DNA of 64,000 nt from Starkeya sp. ORNL1 (GCF_012971745.1 NZ_CP048834.1:2914001-2978000); one strand, 5' to 3'. Positions 26,113 to 33,711 are shown, numbered from the stretch's first letter. Made by a program: numbers and translations. The notes: generated by a model from the letters alone, not told the origin.

Positions 26113-27090
26113 ATGGAGACGAGAGGCAAGAAACATGAGGCGGCCGGCACAGATCCCATGCCGGCACGAATCGAGCCTTGCCTTGCACTGCTCGTGTCTA
26201 AGCCGACGGTCGGCCCGATCTGGGCTTTCGAGATCAAGTGGGATGGCTACCGGCTGGCCATCCATGTCGAGCCTGGTGGCGTTCGGGTGCTCACCCGAGG
26301 CGGGCACGACTGGACCACCCGCTTTGCTCACATCGCTGAAGCAGCCAGCAAGCTCGGCCCCGGCAGCATGATCCTCGATGGCGAAGCCGTCGTGCTGGAC
26401 GAACAGGGCCGCTCTGATTTTGGAGGCCTGCAGCAGGCCTTGGGAGGCCGCGGCGGCAAGCGGTTCGCGCGCGAGGCGATCTTCTATGCCTTCGACCTGC
26501 TCTATCTCGACGGGCGCGACCTGACGCGCGAGCCACTATCGGAGCGCAGGCGGCTGCTCGATCCCATGTTGAACCAGGATGGTCTCATCCGATTGTCCGA
26601 GGAAATCGAAGGCGACGGCAGTGCCCTTCTCAAGCACGCCTGCAAGCTCGGGCTTGAGGGCATCATCGGGAAGCGCCTCGACAAGCCATATCGCTCCGGC
26701 CGGAATGGCGACTGGATCAAGGCGAAATGCGTGCAGAGCGACAGCTTTGCGATCGTTGGGTACGAGCCGTCGGTGGCGATGCGCGGGATGATCGGCCGGT
26801 TGCTGCTGGCCGCCCGGCGCGGCGGCGAACTCGTCTATGTCGGTGGCGTCGGCACGGGCTTCACGCACCAGGAACTAACGGATCTGAAGAAGCGCCTCGA
26901 CGCGCTCCGGGCAACAACACCGCCGGTCAAGCTCAAACGCAAGCGCGCGGTGTTCGTAGATCCAGTGCTGATCGCCGAGATTGAGTTCCGGGCCTGGACC
27001 GACGACGACAAGCTACGGCACGCCTCATTTAAGGGCCTGCGCGAGTCCGCAGACCATAGCGAGGTTATGAACCTCGATGGCCGTCTCTAG
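26113..27090 (+). CDS. ATP-dependent DNA ligase (LigD ligase-domain type)
   Basis: A 325-aa stand-alone ligase that seals nicks using ATP. Seen: adenylation motif I EIKWDGYR (Lys about residue 42), ILDGEAVVLD (motif III region), FYAFDLLYLDGRD, LEGIIGKRLDKPYRSGR (motif IV) and DWIKAKC (motif V Lys-x-Lys), followed by an OB-fold. There is no polymerase or nuclease domain and no Ku gene beside it, so this is a LigC-like accessory ligase rather than full LigD. MPARIEP at 26161 is an alternative start. Its upstream sequence resembles that of DUF982 gene 1. It probably serves stress-related repair. Confidence 0.9.
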   Translation: METRGKKHEAAGTDPMPARIEPCLALLVSKPTVGPIWAFEIKWDGYRLAIHVEPGGVRVLTRGGHDWTTRFAHIAEAASKLGPGSMILDGEAVVLDEQGRSDFGGLQQALGGRGGKRFAREAIFYAFDLLYLDGRDLTREPLSERRRLLDPMLNQDGLIRLSEEIEGDGSALLKHACKLGLEGIIGKRLDKPYRSGRNGDWIKAKCVQSDSFAIVGYEPSVAMRGMIGRLLLAARRGGELVYVGGVGTGFTHQELTDLKKRLDALRATTPPVKLKRKRAVFVDPVLIAEIEFRAWTDDDKLRHASFKGLRESADHSEVMNLDGRL

Positions 27091-27135
27091 CGCGAAAAGG
27101 AAGTTTAAGCGGGACGCTGCTCGAAAAAAATAGGT

Positions 27136-27210
27136 CTACCGCATAGATGTCGCCATCCACACCGCAATCGCAACAATAAATACAACAAAAATGTAAGCGA
27201 TATATTCCAT
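27136..27210 (-). CDS. 24-aa single-helix membrane peptide
   Basis: MEYIAYIFVVFIVAIAVWMA plus TSMR: one hydrophobic helix with a short basic tail. AGAGG lies 7 nt upstream of ATG 27210 and a TATAAT box at 27230-27235 (minus strand) upstream of that. Size and composition resemble small stress-related or toxin-like membrane peptides. No homologue is recognised. Confidence 0.5.
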   Translation of the reverse strand: MEYIAYIFVVFIVAIAVWMATSMR

Positions 27211-27467
27211 ATCCAACCTCTTTAGCGGGATTATACCGCGTACGAAGTAAGACACGACCATTGATGATTTCAAGCCTGGGCGACGCGATTGGCCGCGCTC
27301 AAGATAAATGCCAATCTGTCTGGGTGCCGCGGGAGACGAGCATAGCTGCAACTGGGAGTCGACCAGCATAGGTGGACGCGTAAATCATGCCCATCAGTCG
27401 GCACCATTCAGCCATTGTTCACAAGCATGCTTGGAAAGTCGCACAGTGTAGCACTTGGACAAATTCG

Positions 27468-27758
27468 ATGAAGCATTTGGCAACTCTTGCCGGTAGCGGC
27501 TGGCTTCGGACCAGATCTTCGGGTTCATCGACCGCCACCTACCATCTCGACATTTGGCGGCGCGTCACGGGCCCAAGCGCCGGGGAACTGGTGAGCGAAG
27601 GGAAACTCACGGCCGAATTGCTCACAATAGCGGAAGCCCGGGCAAATGGCCGAGCCGTGCTTGTGCTCACTGACGGCGACCCTATTGCCGTTGAAATCGG
27701 CAACGCCTCGGGCGAAGAGGCGGAGTTCAAGGTGATTGGTAGGCCACCTCGTCACTGA
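27468..27758 (+). CDS. Small hypothetical protein, ~96-aa family (copy 3)
   Basis: A 96-aa paralogue beginning MKHLATLAGSGWLRTRSSGS and containing YHLDIWRRVTGPSAGELVSE and VLVLTDGDPIAVEIG. The family alignment supports ATG 27468 rather than the longer frame. A stem-loop lies 68 bp downstream. Function unknown. Confidence 0.72.
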   Translation: MKHLATLAGSGWLRTRSSGSSTATYHLDIWRRVTGPSAGELVSEGKLTAELLTIAEARANGRAVLVLTDGDPIAVEIGNASGEEAEFKVIGRPPRH

Positions 27759-27825
27759 GCCTTCCCGCCCGACGTCGCAACGATACAGATCTTCGAACCG
27801 GAAGCTGCTGCCAGCACACAAAAAA

Positions 27826-27856
27826 GCGCCACCCCGACCGTCAAGTAGGGTGGCGC
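27826..27856 (-). terminator. Minus-strand terminator with no assigned gene
   Basis: GCGCCACCC (27826-27834) pairs with GGGTGGCGC (27848-27856). Read on the minus strand the stem is followed by TTTTTT, the classic rho-independent form. No minus-strand gene is recognised in the ~250 bp that would feed it; on the plus strand it may merely help end the 96-aa gene. Confidence 0.6.
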
Positions 27857-28108
27857 AGGCGCCATGAAGACCCCGGATCGGAGAGCTTCCGAGGTCTACG
27901 CCAACGGCCAGCCTAGCACTTGGTTCAGGGCGCCTGTGTCGCCCGCGCGACATGACAATTCGGAGCGCTCGGTAGCCCGATGCGCAGAAAGCTGCCATTG
28001 TGCAACACATGAGCAGTCTTTCGGAAAGTGCCTTCATCTAACGTTGACGCTCGATTGAACCGCTCCCAAGCTTCGCGGGCTAACGTTCTAGCAATTGGGG
28101 GCCTACCA

Positions 28109-28219
28109 ATGAAGTCGTATACCGCACCTCGCCTCATCAAAGGTGAGAAGCTTTCGTCCGTCACCGCCGGCGCCAACTTCTCCGGCAAGAAGGCGAAGCC
28201 GATCCAGCAGAATGGCTGA
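28109..28219 (+). CDS. RiPP-like precursor peptide (lasso-type leader), copy 2
   Basis: A 36-aa peptide: MKSYTAPRLIKGEKLSSVTA then GANFSGKKAKPIQQNG. It shares about 70% of residues with the peptide at 19406-19510. Y4, P7, L9 and T19 of the lasso-leader pattern are kept, but position 13 is Lys-Glu-shifted (GE instead of AG). The core again lacks the ring-forming acid at 7-9. Upstream TTGGGGGCCTACC matches copy 1. A strong terminator begins 7 nt after the stop, so it is a compact single-gene unit. Confidence 0.6.
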   Translation: MKSYTAPRLIKGEKLSSVTAGANFSGKKAKPIQQNG

Positions 28220-28226
28220 TCGGAAC

Positions 28227-28258
28227 GGCCCACTCGGCAGGGCACGGCCGAGTGGGCC
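28227..28258 (+). terminator. Rho-independent terminator after the RiPP-like gene
   Basis: A perfect 12-bp stem, GGCCCACTCGGC (28227-28238) with GCCGAGTGGGCC (28247-28258), loop of 8 nt, followed by ATTCTT. It ends the small peptide transcript and insulates the YedK gene. Confidence 0.8.
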
Positions 28259-28306
28259 ATTCTTCCCGGCTTGGCGAAGCGCAGGCGGCGCGGCTAGGTT
28301 GGAGGT

Positions 28307-29050
28307 ATGTGCAACCTCTACAGCATCACCACGAACCAGGAAGCGATCATCCGCATCACGCGGGCGCTGATCGATCGGCTGGGCAATCTGCCGCCCACAC
28401 TCAGCGTGTTTCCGGATTATCCGGCGCCGATCGTGCGCAACAGCGTCGACGGGCGCGAACTTGCCTCCGCCCGATGGGGCATGCCGACGGCCGGCAATGT
28501 CATGTTCGAAGCCGCCAAGAAACGCGCCGCGAAGATTGAGGCCAAGGGCAAGCCGGTCGATTTCACCGAGCTGCTGCGGATGGAGCCGGACGCCGGCGTC
28601 ACCAACATCCGCAACCTCTCCAGCAAGCATTGGCTGCGCTGGACCGGCGAGGCGCATCGCTGCCTGGTGCCCTTCACTTCGTTCAGCGAGTACGCGCCCG
28701 AGCCGGATCCGGTGACCGGCAAGCGCGATGTCGTATGGTTCGCGCTCGACGAGAGCCGCCCCCTCACCTTCTTCGCCGGCCTGTGGACGCCCTGGACCTC
28801 GGTGAGGAAGGCCAAGGAAGGTGAGGTCACCGCCGATCTCTACGGCTTCCTGACGTGCGAACCAAACGAGGTGGTGCGGCCGATCCACGCCAAGGCGATG
28901 CCCGTGATCCTCACGACCGAGGAGGAACACGACGTCTGGATGCGCGCGCCATGGTCCGAGGCCAAGGCGCTGCAGCGGCCGTTGCCGAGTGATGCGTTGG
29001 AGGTCGTGGCACGAGGGAGCTCAAAGGAAGATCTCCGCCTACAAGTATAG
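28307..29050 (+). CDS. SOS response-associated peptidase, YedK/HMCES family
   Basis: A 247-aa SRAP protein that crosslinks to abasic sites in single-stranded DNA through its Cys2 and so shields them. Seen: MCNLYSIT start (catalytic Cys), the ARWGMPT segment, [11 protein letters not shown] containing the active-site Asn, [12 protein letters not shown] with the conserved Glu, and [10 protein letters not shown] with the active-site His. Full length. Together with the ligase at 26.1 kb it gives this zone a DNA-damage flavour. Confidence 0.92.
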   Translation: MCNLYSITTNQEAIIRITRALIDRLGNLPPTLSVFPDYPAPIVRNSVDGRELASARWGMPTAGNVMFEAAKKRAAKIEAKGKPVDFTELLRMEPDAGVTNIRNLSSKHWLRWTGEAHRCLVPFTSFSEYAPEPDPVTGKRDVVWFALDESRPLTFFAGLWTPWTSVRKAKEGEVTADLYGFLTCEPNEVVRPIHAKAMPVILTTEEEHDVWMRAPWSEAKALQRPLPSDALEVVARGSSKEDLRLQV

Positions 29051-29060
29051 ATTTTATATT

Positions 29061-29690
29061 CTAGATTACAGTCCTGTCACTTCCGTTCGCTAACCCCAAT
29101 AATATTCTCTCAAACAGAGCGAACGACTCCGACTTTTCCCTGAGCACGGGAAGGTCCAAGCAGTTGCTGAATCTAGCTTGATCCCGTGTTGGTTTGTATG
29201 CGTAGTCATTATTCATTAATCGCGACAGCGAGCCTTTTGCATCACGATACATCTCCGGCTGCAGCTCTAAGTTCGCGCCGGGTATCCAACCATTTTGGGG
29301 GTACGTCATCTTTATTTCGTCGATCCCGTGCAAAAACATTGTTTCGTACTCTCGCACAAATAACACGAATGCGACTTTCTTATCTTTACATCGATTCATG
29401 GTATGCAATCGCCGAGATACTTCGGTGCGTACTGCCTCTGGATCATCATCCTCGCAATCAAGCGCGACTAGCACGGAATCCCCGTCTGATTGGAGCCCAT
29501 ATTGAATCCAGCGCTCCATCTCGCCTTCCCTTAAAAATCTTGGGATAGAACCAATCTGTTTGGGTCGGGGCGCTGCGTACACGTCGTAGATCTCGTTGAT
29601 TTCATACGTTCGACGCATTAGAACGGGAATAGCCTCACTATCGCCCTGCCCTTCAACGATTAGAACTGGCCGCTTGCAGTATCGAATCAC
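29061..29690 (-). CDS. DUF4276 / TOPRIM-like protein, partner of the ATPase
   Basis: A 209-aa protein with VLIVEGQGDSEAIPVL at residues 9-24 (the Glu of a TOPRIM motif) and LVALDCEDDDPEA near 74-86 (the DxD part), matching the DUF4276 family in my reading. TOPRIM domains cut or relax nucleic acid with metal ions. Its ATG overlaps the stop of the upstream AAA ATPase by 4 nt. An ATPase and a TOPRIM as separate proteins resemble a split OLD-type nuclease, a common anti-phage arrangement; that role is inferred. Codon use is AT-richer than in neighbours, a sign of transfer. Confidence 0.72.
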   Translation of the reverse strand: MIRYCKRPVLIVEGQGDSEAIPVLMRRTYEINEIYDVYAAPRPKQIGSIPRFLREGEMERWIQYGLQSDGDSVLVALDCEDDDPEAVRTEVSRRLHTMNRCKDKKVAFVLFVREYETMFLHGIDEIKMTYPQNGWIPGANLELQPEMYRDAKGSLSRLMNNDYAYKPTRDQARFSNCLDLPVLREKSESFALFERILLGLANGSDRTVI

Positions 29691-30913
29691 GGATGCAAGC
29701 CCTCGGAAATAAGCAACTCGCCGAGGGTGAATAATCGATGCCTCACTGCATCAATTTGTACCTGACCGACTTTACCAACCCTTGTCCTTCCATTCTCAAT
29801 ATCTACAGAAATCACATCATTTGGATCAAACTGATCTAACAAATGCGGACTATGCGTAGTTATGAAAATTTGGGTTCTTTTGCTAACCTCCTTGATCGAA
29901 TCGGCCAATACTGGCAATACTCCAGGATTTATAGTCTGCTCAGGTTCTTCCAGCGCAATAACATCAGGTTTTGGCTCCTGATACAGCGCGGTCAACAGAC
30001 CAAAGACACGGAGGGTGCCGTCGGAGAGCTGCGATACATTGAATATATGACGCCTTTCTCTTTCCATCATATGAAACTGAGGCACGAGATAGCCACCAAC
30101 ACTTAGGATGCTAATTCGCTCAAGAGAAGGAAGAAGCTTGCGCATGGCTTCGGTTATTTGATTTATTGCCTCCACACCGCGCCGGGTTCGACGCATTCGC
30201 TTAAAAACGGAAGCAAGATTTCGACCCTCGGGTAATAAATACGTTTCATTCGAAGGCTCTTGCGGTTGTCGAAGCGTATTCGGAAATATTGAGTAGGCTT
30301 GGAACTGGGAACAAGCCCTCCGAAGTCGAGTCAATTCCCACGCGTGACGCGTGAACAACGCAAGGTCATCGGATTGATCCAATTTGCCACCAGAGCCAGT
30401 GGCAGTAGCCTTGTCCAATAGCCGCCAATCTGGCGGGCCGTCGGTCGGCTCGATACCGACCTGCTGCTTCGTGATCTGATAGCTTCCATCTAATGCGCGC
30501 AGAAGTCGCGTACGCGCCATAAACCAATAATCTTCAGGCTTTCCGTCCTCATCCTCGGAAGAAACCTCCTGAACGTGCTCCAATAACGCATCTTCCTTCG
30601 ATATCGAGAATTGTCCATTCTTCGAATCAATAGAGAAGTCGTATGCGGCTCTTCCGTCGTCGATTTCAAAGGCGACGGCAATTCTTATACGAAATGGCCT
30701 CGTGGGAGACCACTGCCGAATACTATCTATACCATGCCTGTCAGATATCGCTCGATCCAACCCGTGCATGGCCGCATCTCGAACAAACCTTAACGCGTCT
30801 ACAACGTTACTTTTACCAGTTCCATTGCCACCAACAAGGACATTTATTTGTCCGAATTCAACTGACGCCTGCTCGACACTTTTAAAATGACTAATCTCAA
30901 GCGCTTTATACAT
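29687..30913 (-). CDS. AAA family ATPase, OLD/SMC-like
   Basis: A 408-aa ABC/SMC-type ATPase. Walker A is VGGNGTGKSN (residues ~28-37), the signature-like QLSDGTLRVFGLL lies near 300, Walker B VIALEEPEQTINP near 325, and the switch His ITTHSPHLLDQ near 360. An N-terminal domain of the AAA_21/15 type surrounds these. It is first in a two-gene operon with a TOPRIM-like partner and sits at the lysis-side edge of the prophage, where phage-carried defence genes are often found. ATP-driven sensing of invading DNA is the likely role, inferred from family. Confidence 0.85.
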   Translation of the reverse strand: MYKALEISHFKSVEQASVEFGQINVLVGGNGTGKSNVVDALRFVRDAAMHGLDRAISDRHGIDSIRQWSPTRPFRIRIAVAFEIDDGRAAYDFSIDSKNGQFSISKEDALLEHVQEVSSEDEDGKPEDYWFMARTRLLRALDGSYQITKQQVGIEPTDGPPDWRLLDKATATGSGGKLDQSDDLALFTRHAWELTRLRRACSQFQAYSIFPNTLRQPQEPSNETYLLPEGRNLASVFKRMRRTRRGVEAINQITEAMRKLLPSLERISILSVGGYLVPQFHMMERERRHIFNVSQLSDGTLRVFGLLTALYQEPKPDVIALEEPEQTINPGVLPVLADSIKEVSKRTQIFITTHSPHLLDQFDPNDVISVDIENGRTRVGKVGQVQIDAVRHRLFTLGELLISEGLHP

Positions 30914-30965
30914 TCACAGATCCCGCCATCAGACAGCCTTCAACCTCGCGCGTTGCTGGCTGCTA

Positions 30966-30988
30966 ACATAAGCCTTGTTCAGTTATGT
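30966..30988. promoter_or_regulatory. Inverted repeat in the ATPase operon promoter
   Basis: ACATAA (30966-30971) and TTATGT (30983-30988) form a dyad with an 11-nt spacer. On the minus strand it overlaps a promoter-like pair, TTACAC and TATGTT 16 nt apart, about 55 nt upstream of the ATPase start. It could be an operator. Confidence 0.4.
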
Positions 30989-31046
30989 GTAATCTGGTTC
31001 CCTTGGGAAGCCAAATCTGCAGCACATCCAGGAAGCAACACAGAAA

Positions 31047-31078
31047 TGCCCCGCCCCTCCCGAAGGAGAGGCGGGGCA
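31047..31078 (-). terminator. Terminator of the phage late operon
   Basis: TGCCCCGCCCCTCC (31047-31060) and GGAGAGGCGGGGCA (31065-31078) pair over 13 of 14 positions around CGAA. On the minus strand a TTTCTG tract follows. It lies 53 nt after the last lysis-cluster gene and separates it from the ATPase operon. Confidence 0.8.
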
Positions 31079-31130
31079 AGTCTTGAGAGGAAACGCCCGG
31101 AGAAGGCGCAGGCACGTCACCGCCGGACGG

Positions 31131-31346
31131 TCAGTCGGCGGCTTCCCTTTGCGCGCGCGGCGCAATGTCGTTTCGATTGCCGGCGGCCGCTGGCGCCGGA
31201 TGCCGCGCATCCCACGCCGCCTCGATCAGCTTCGCGGCGAAGGCCTCGGCCTCGTCCGCGGTTCCGCAGAACAGGTTGTCGTGCGCGCGGGCAGGCATCG
31301 AGACGATGAGCGTACCCGGACGGATGATGGCGGCCGGCGCCGTCAT
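31131..31346 (-). CDS. Phage hypothetical protein
   Basis: A 71-aa protein, last of the lysis cluster, overlapping the preceding gene by ATGA. One helix (DEAEAFAAKLIEAAWDAR) is followed by a disordered Ala/Pro/Arg tail. No family recognised. Confidence 0.6.
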   Translation of the reverse strand: MTAPAAIIRPGTLIVSMPARAHDNLFCGTADEAEAFAAKLIEAAWDARHPAPAAAGNRNDIAPRAQREAAD

Positions 31347-31720
31347 CCGCGCGGCCTCGCCGGCGTTGTCGGCACCCTCACCGCCTCGTCGATCCGCCGC
31401 TCTATCTTGTCGAGCCGCTCGATCACCTCGTCGCGGACGTTCCGGACGTCGCTCAATCTCGAATAGTGCTCGGCTGCATAGAGCTTGTGGTCGGCAAGCG
31501 ACTTTTCGAGCATGCGCACCTCGGCATGCAGCGCGGATATACGCGTGTCGCTCGCGGTGAACCGGCCTTCGATATGCTGCAGGGTATCCCGAAGCGGCTT
31601 CAGCGCTTCAGCAATGGTTGTGGTCATGCGGTACTCGATCCGCAGCCAGACACCGATGACGGCACCGAGGATGACGCCCATGCCGATCAATGTTTCCCAG
31701 GTCACCGGCCCCTGCATCAT
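31343..31720 (-). CDS. Phage membrane-anchored coiled-coil protein
   Basis: A 125-aa protein with one N-terminal membrane helix (LIGMGVILGAVIGVWL, residues ~10-25) and a long helical domain with heptad character (TISALHAEVRMLEKSLADHK, then VIERLDKIERRIDEAV). Its start ATGATG overlaps the holin stop. Position after endolysin and holin and topology fit a lysis accessory such as an inner-membrane spanin; not proven. Confidence 0.65.
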   Translation of the reverse strand: MMQGPVTWETLIGMGVILGAVIGVWLRIEYRMTTTIAEALKPLRDTLQHIEGRFTASDTRISALHAEVRMLEKSLADHKLYAAEHYSRLSDVRNVRDEVIERLDKIERRIDEAVRVPTTPARPRG

Positions 31721-32139
31721 GCGCCCCTCCGCCGGCCGATGGCGCCGGCGATCGCGTCGATACCCTTGAGCCCAGCCTGCAGGGCGAAGAACGAGAGCAG
31801 CACCTGCCCCTCCCATTCATCGAAGGGTGGCGGGAAGGCAGGCACCTTGAGGCCGAGCTGGAAACAGGTGTCGGCCGTCACCAGCACCAGGTGCAAAACG
31901 AAGCAACCGGCAATAAGGAAGGTAAGGACGCGCATCTCCCAAAAGCCGGACGTCTGCAGCCGCACCTCGGTGGCCTGCGCCTGGGCGGCGATCATGGCGT
32001 CCAGCTTCGCCTTGGCGACGTCGGCCTGGATGCGCTCGCTCTCGACGGCGCTATCCTTTCCCTTGGCGTAGATTTCCGCGAGGGCCTTCCAGCCTCCGCC
32101 GGTGAACCAGTTGAGGACGGTGGTGAATATCCACGTCAT
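31717..32139 (-). CDS. Phage holin, 3-TM (GTA-type) family
   Basis: A 140-aa small membrane protein beginning MTWIFTTVLNWFTGGGWKAL, with a charged helix (residues ~30-65) and hydrophobic segments at MRVLTFLIAGCFVLHLVLV and VLLSFFALQAGLKGIDAI. This is the layout of the GTA_holin_3TM family. It would make the membrane lesions that release the endolysin. It overlaps the endolysin stop (ATGA). Confidence 0.75.
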   Translation of the reverse strand: MTWIFTTVLNWFTGGGWKALAEIYAKGKDSAVESERIQADVAKAKLDAMIAAQAQATEVRLQTSGFWEMRVLTFLIAGCFVLHLVLVTADTCFQLGLKVPAFPPPFDEWEGQVLLSFFALQAGLKGIDAIAGAIGRRRGA

Positions 32140-33083
32140 GCGTCCGCCCTCCGCATCGAGCGCACCAGGTAGGCAACGCCGACGGCGAGTGCCACCACCA
32201 CGACGCCGGCGATGGCCCATTGCAACGGCCCCGGATTGGCAGCGGCGCCGAGTATGGTGGTGAGGATGCCGCCGCCCGTCGCCATGCCCTCCGGCGTCTT
32301 CAGCACGTCGATGATGGTCTTGTCGGCCGGCGGCTCGCCGCCCGCGGTGCGGCGCTCCAGGCGCTTGCGGATGGCATCCTTGGTCGCGGGGCCGGCCAAG
32401 CCGTCCACGAGGACCCCAGCCTGCTTCTGGACGGCCCTGATCGCCGCTTCGGTCTTCTTGCCGTCGAACCCGTCGACCGTCAGCTCATAGCCGAGGGCGA
32501 CAAGATCCTGCTGCAGCTCGCGCACCTCGTCTTCGGACTTCGGCGTCTCGATCGGCGCCGCACCCCACAGCGCGCGGGCTTTGGCGAGATACTTCCTGCG
32601 ATCGATGAGCCCGTTCGCGCCGCCATTGATCTTGCGGGTGATGCCGGTAATGTCGTCACGGTCGGCCAGGGCATTCAGCCCCTTCGCCTTCCAATACTCG
32701 CAGGCGATCTGCAGCGAGATGGCCGGCACCGCCGCCATCTCCGGATTGCCCTCGAGGTCGAGCGCGAGCCGCTTGCCATAGGCGCGATAGTTTGCGCGGC
32801 CGGTGAGTTGCAGCACGCCGCGCCCCTTGTAGCGAATGCCGTCGCCGCGGATGACATTGCCGAGATCGCGCCGGCCCTCATAGGCGGCGCCGCTGGCGTA
32901 CTCCTCCGTGGTGCGGAAGCCAGCGCTCTCATGGGCGATCTGCGCCAGGAAGTGGCACAGCCGCGAGGGCGTGGTGATTGCGTATTTCGCCAGCACCGCG
33001 TCGCCGCGGGCGACGGCGTCGAGGATATCGGCGCGCCCGCGCGGCGCGAGCGTGCGCAACTGGCCGGCCGTAATGGTGACCAT
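32136..33083 (-). CDS. Endolysin: GH19 lysozyme + peptidoglycan-binding domain + C-terminal TM helix
   Basis: A 315-aa muralytic enzyme. Residues ~5-175 form a GH19 domain (FLAQIAHESAGF with the catalytic Glu, EEYASGAAYEGR, RYKGRGVLQLTGRANYRAYG, KINGGANGLIDRRKY). Residues ~185-245 are a PG_binding_1 domain (VRELQQDLVALGYELTVDGF, AIRAVQKQAGVLVDGLAGP). The C-terminus has one membrane helix (LQWAIAGVVVVALAVGVAYLV). The tail anchor is unusual for a cytoplasmic endolysin and may tether it to the inner membrane. GGAG lies 6 nt before ATG 33083. Confidence 0.9.
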   Translation of the reverse strand: MVTITAGQLRTLAPRGRADILDAVARGDAVLAKYAITTPSRLCHFLAQIAHESAGFRTTEEYASGAAYEGRRDLGNVIRGDGIRYKGRGVLQLTGRANYRAYGKRLALDLEGNPEMAAVPAISLQIACEYWKAKGLNALADRDDITGITRKINGGANGLIDRRKYLAKARALWGAAPIETPKSEDEVRELQQDLVALGYELTVDGFDGKKTEAAIRAVQKQAGVLVDGLAGPATKDAIRKRLERRTAGGEPPADKTIIDVLKTPEGMATGGGILTTILGAAANPGPLQWAIAGVVVVALAVGVAYLVRSMRRADA

Positions 33084-33112
33084 GGGAATCTCCGGTTTGT
33101 GAAACGAAAAAA

Positions 33113-33132
33113 GCCGCCCGGTCAGGGGCGGC
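33113..33132 (-). terminator. Terminator upstream of the lysis genes
   Basis: GCCGCCC (33113-33119) pairs with GGGCGGC (33126-33132); on the minus strand TTTTTT follows. It would stop transcription arriving from upstream just before the endolysin start, so lysis genes would need read-through or their own promoter. Confidence 0.7.
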
Positions 33133-33205
33133 CATCAAAGGATGTTGCGAGGCGGCTTTGCGTTACCAATATCCGCGCGGAGGAGCGGATTCAGGGAGGA
33201 GCACA

Positions 33206-33442
33206 ATGCCATTCAGAAGCAAAGGTTATGATCCGGAGACCATTGCCTTTCTTCAGCAGTGCCTTGATATCGCGACCGAAGCGGCCTGCCGGGTGACCGG
33301 CGCGCTGCCGAGCGAGGAACTCCGCCAGCGGCTCGCCTCGGCGATCATGGAAGGCGCGGATGCAGAGATCGGCAACAAGGATGAGCTGATCGACTTTGCC
33401 CTCAGATCCCTGCCCGAGTTTCGCGCACGGTTGGCGAACTAG
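33206..33442 (+). CDS. Small phage-region hypothetical protein, plus strand
   Basis: A 78-aa helical acidic protein (MPFRSKGYDPETIAFLQQCL, then GALPSEELRQRLASAIMEGA). AGGGAGGAG precedes ATG 33206. It is oriented against the late operon and its stop overlaps the convergent gene's stop by 4 nt. Perhaps expressed from the lysogen; function unknown. Confidence 0.65.
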   Translation: MPFRSKGYDPETIAFLQQCLDIATEAACRVTGALPSEELRQRLASAIMEGADAEIGNKDELIDFALRSLPEFRARLAN

Positions 33443-33711
33443 CCCTCCGCCGCCTCGACATCGTCGACGGCTGCGAGGACGTCACGCTCCAGCAGGGTGA
33501 TGCCACCTAGCATCGCTGCGTGCCTGGTCACCTCCGTCCGCTGGTGCAACACACGGCCATCGCGCGTCACCATGACGGCGCCGATGCTCTCGATGTCGCC
33601 GGCGCGCACCCTGCGCTCCATGTCCTTCAACATGGCCAGGCATTCGGCGCGGGCGGCCTTTACGCGAGGATGCGTGCGCAGCGTCACGAGTTTCAGGTCT
33701 GGCTTGCTCAT
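33439..33711 (-). CDS. Phage hypothetical protein
   Basis: A 90-aa protein with a helix (HPRVKAARAECLAMLKDMER) and a strand-turn region (DIESIGAVMVTRDGRVLHQR). ATGA overlap with its upstream neighbour. No family recognised. Confidence 0.6.
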   Translation of the reverse strand: MSKPDLKLVTLRTHPRVKAARAECLAMLKDMERRVRAGDIESIGAVMVTRDGRVLHQRTEVTRHAAMLGGITLLERDVLAAVDDVEAAEG

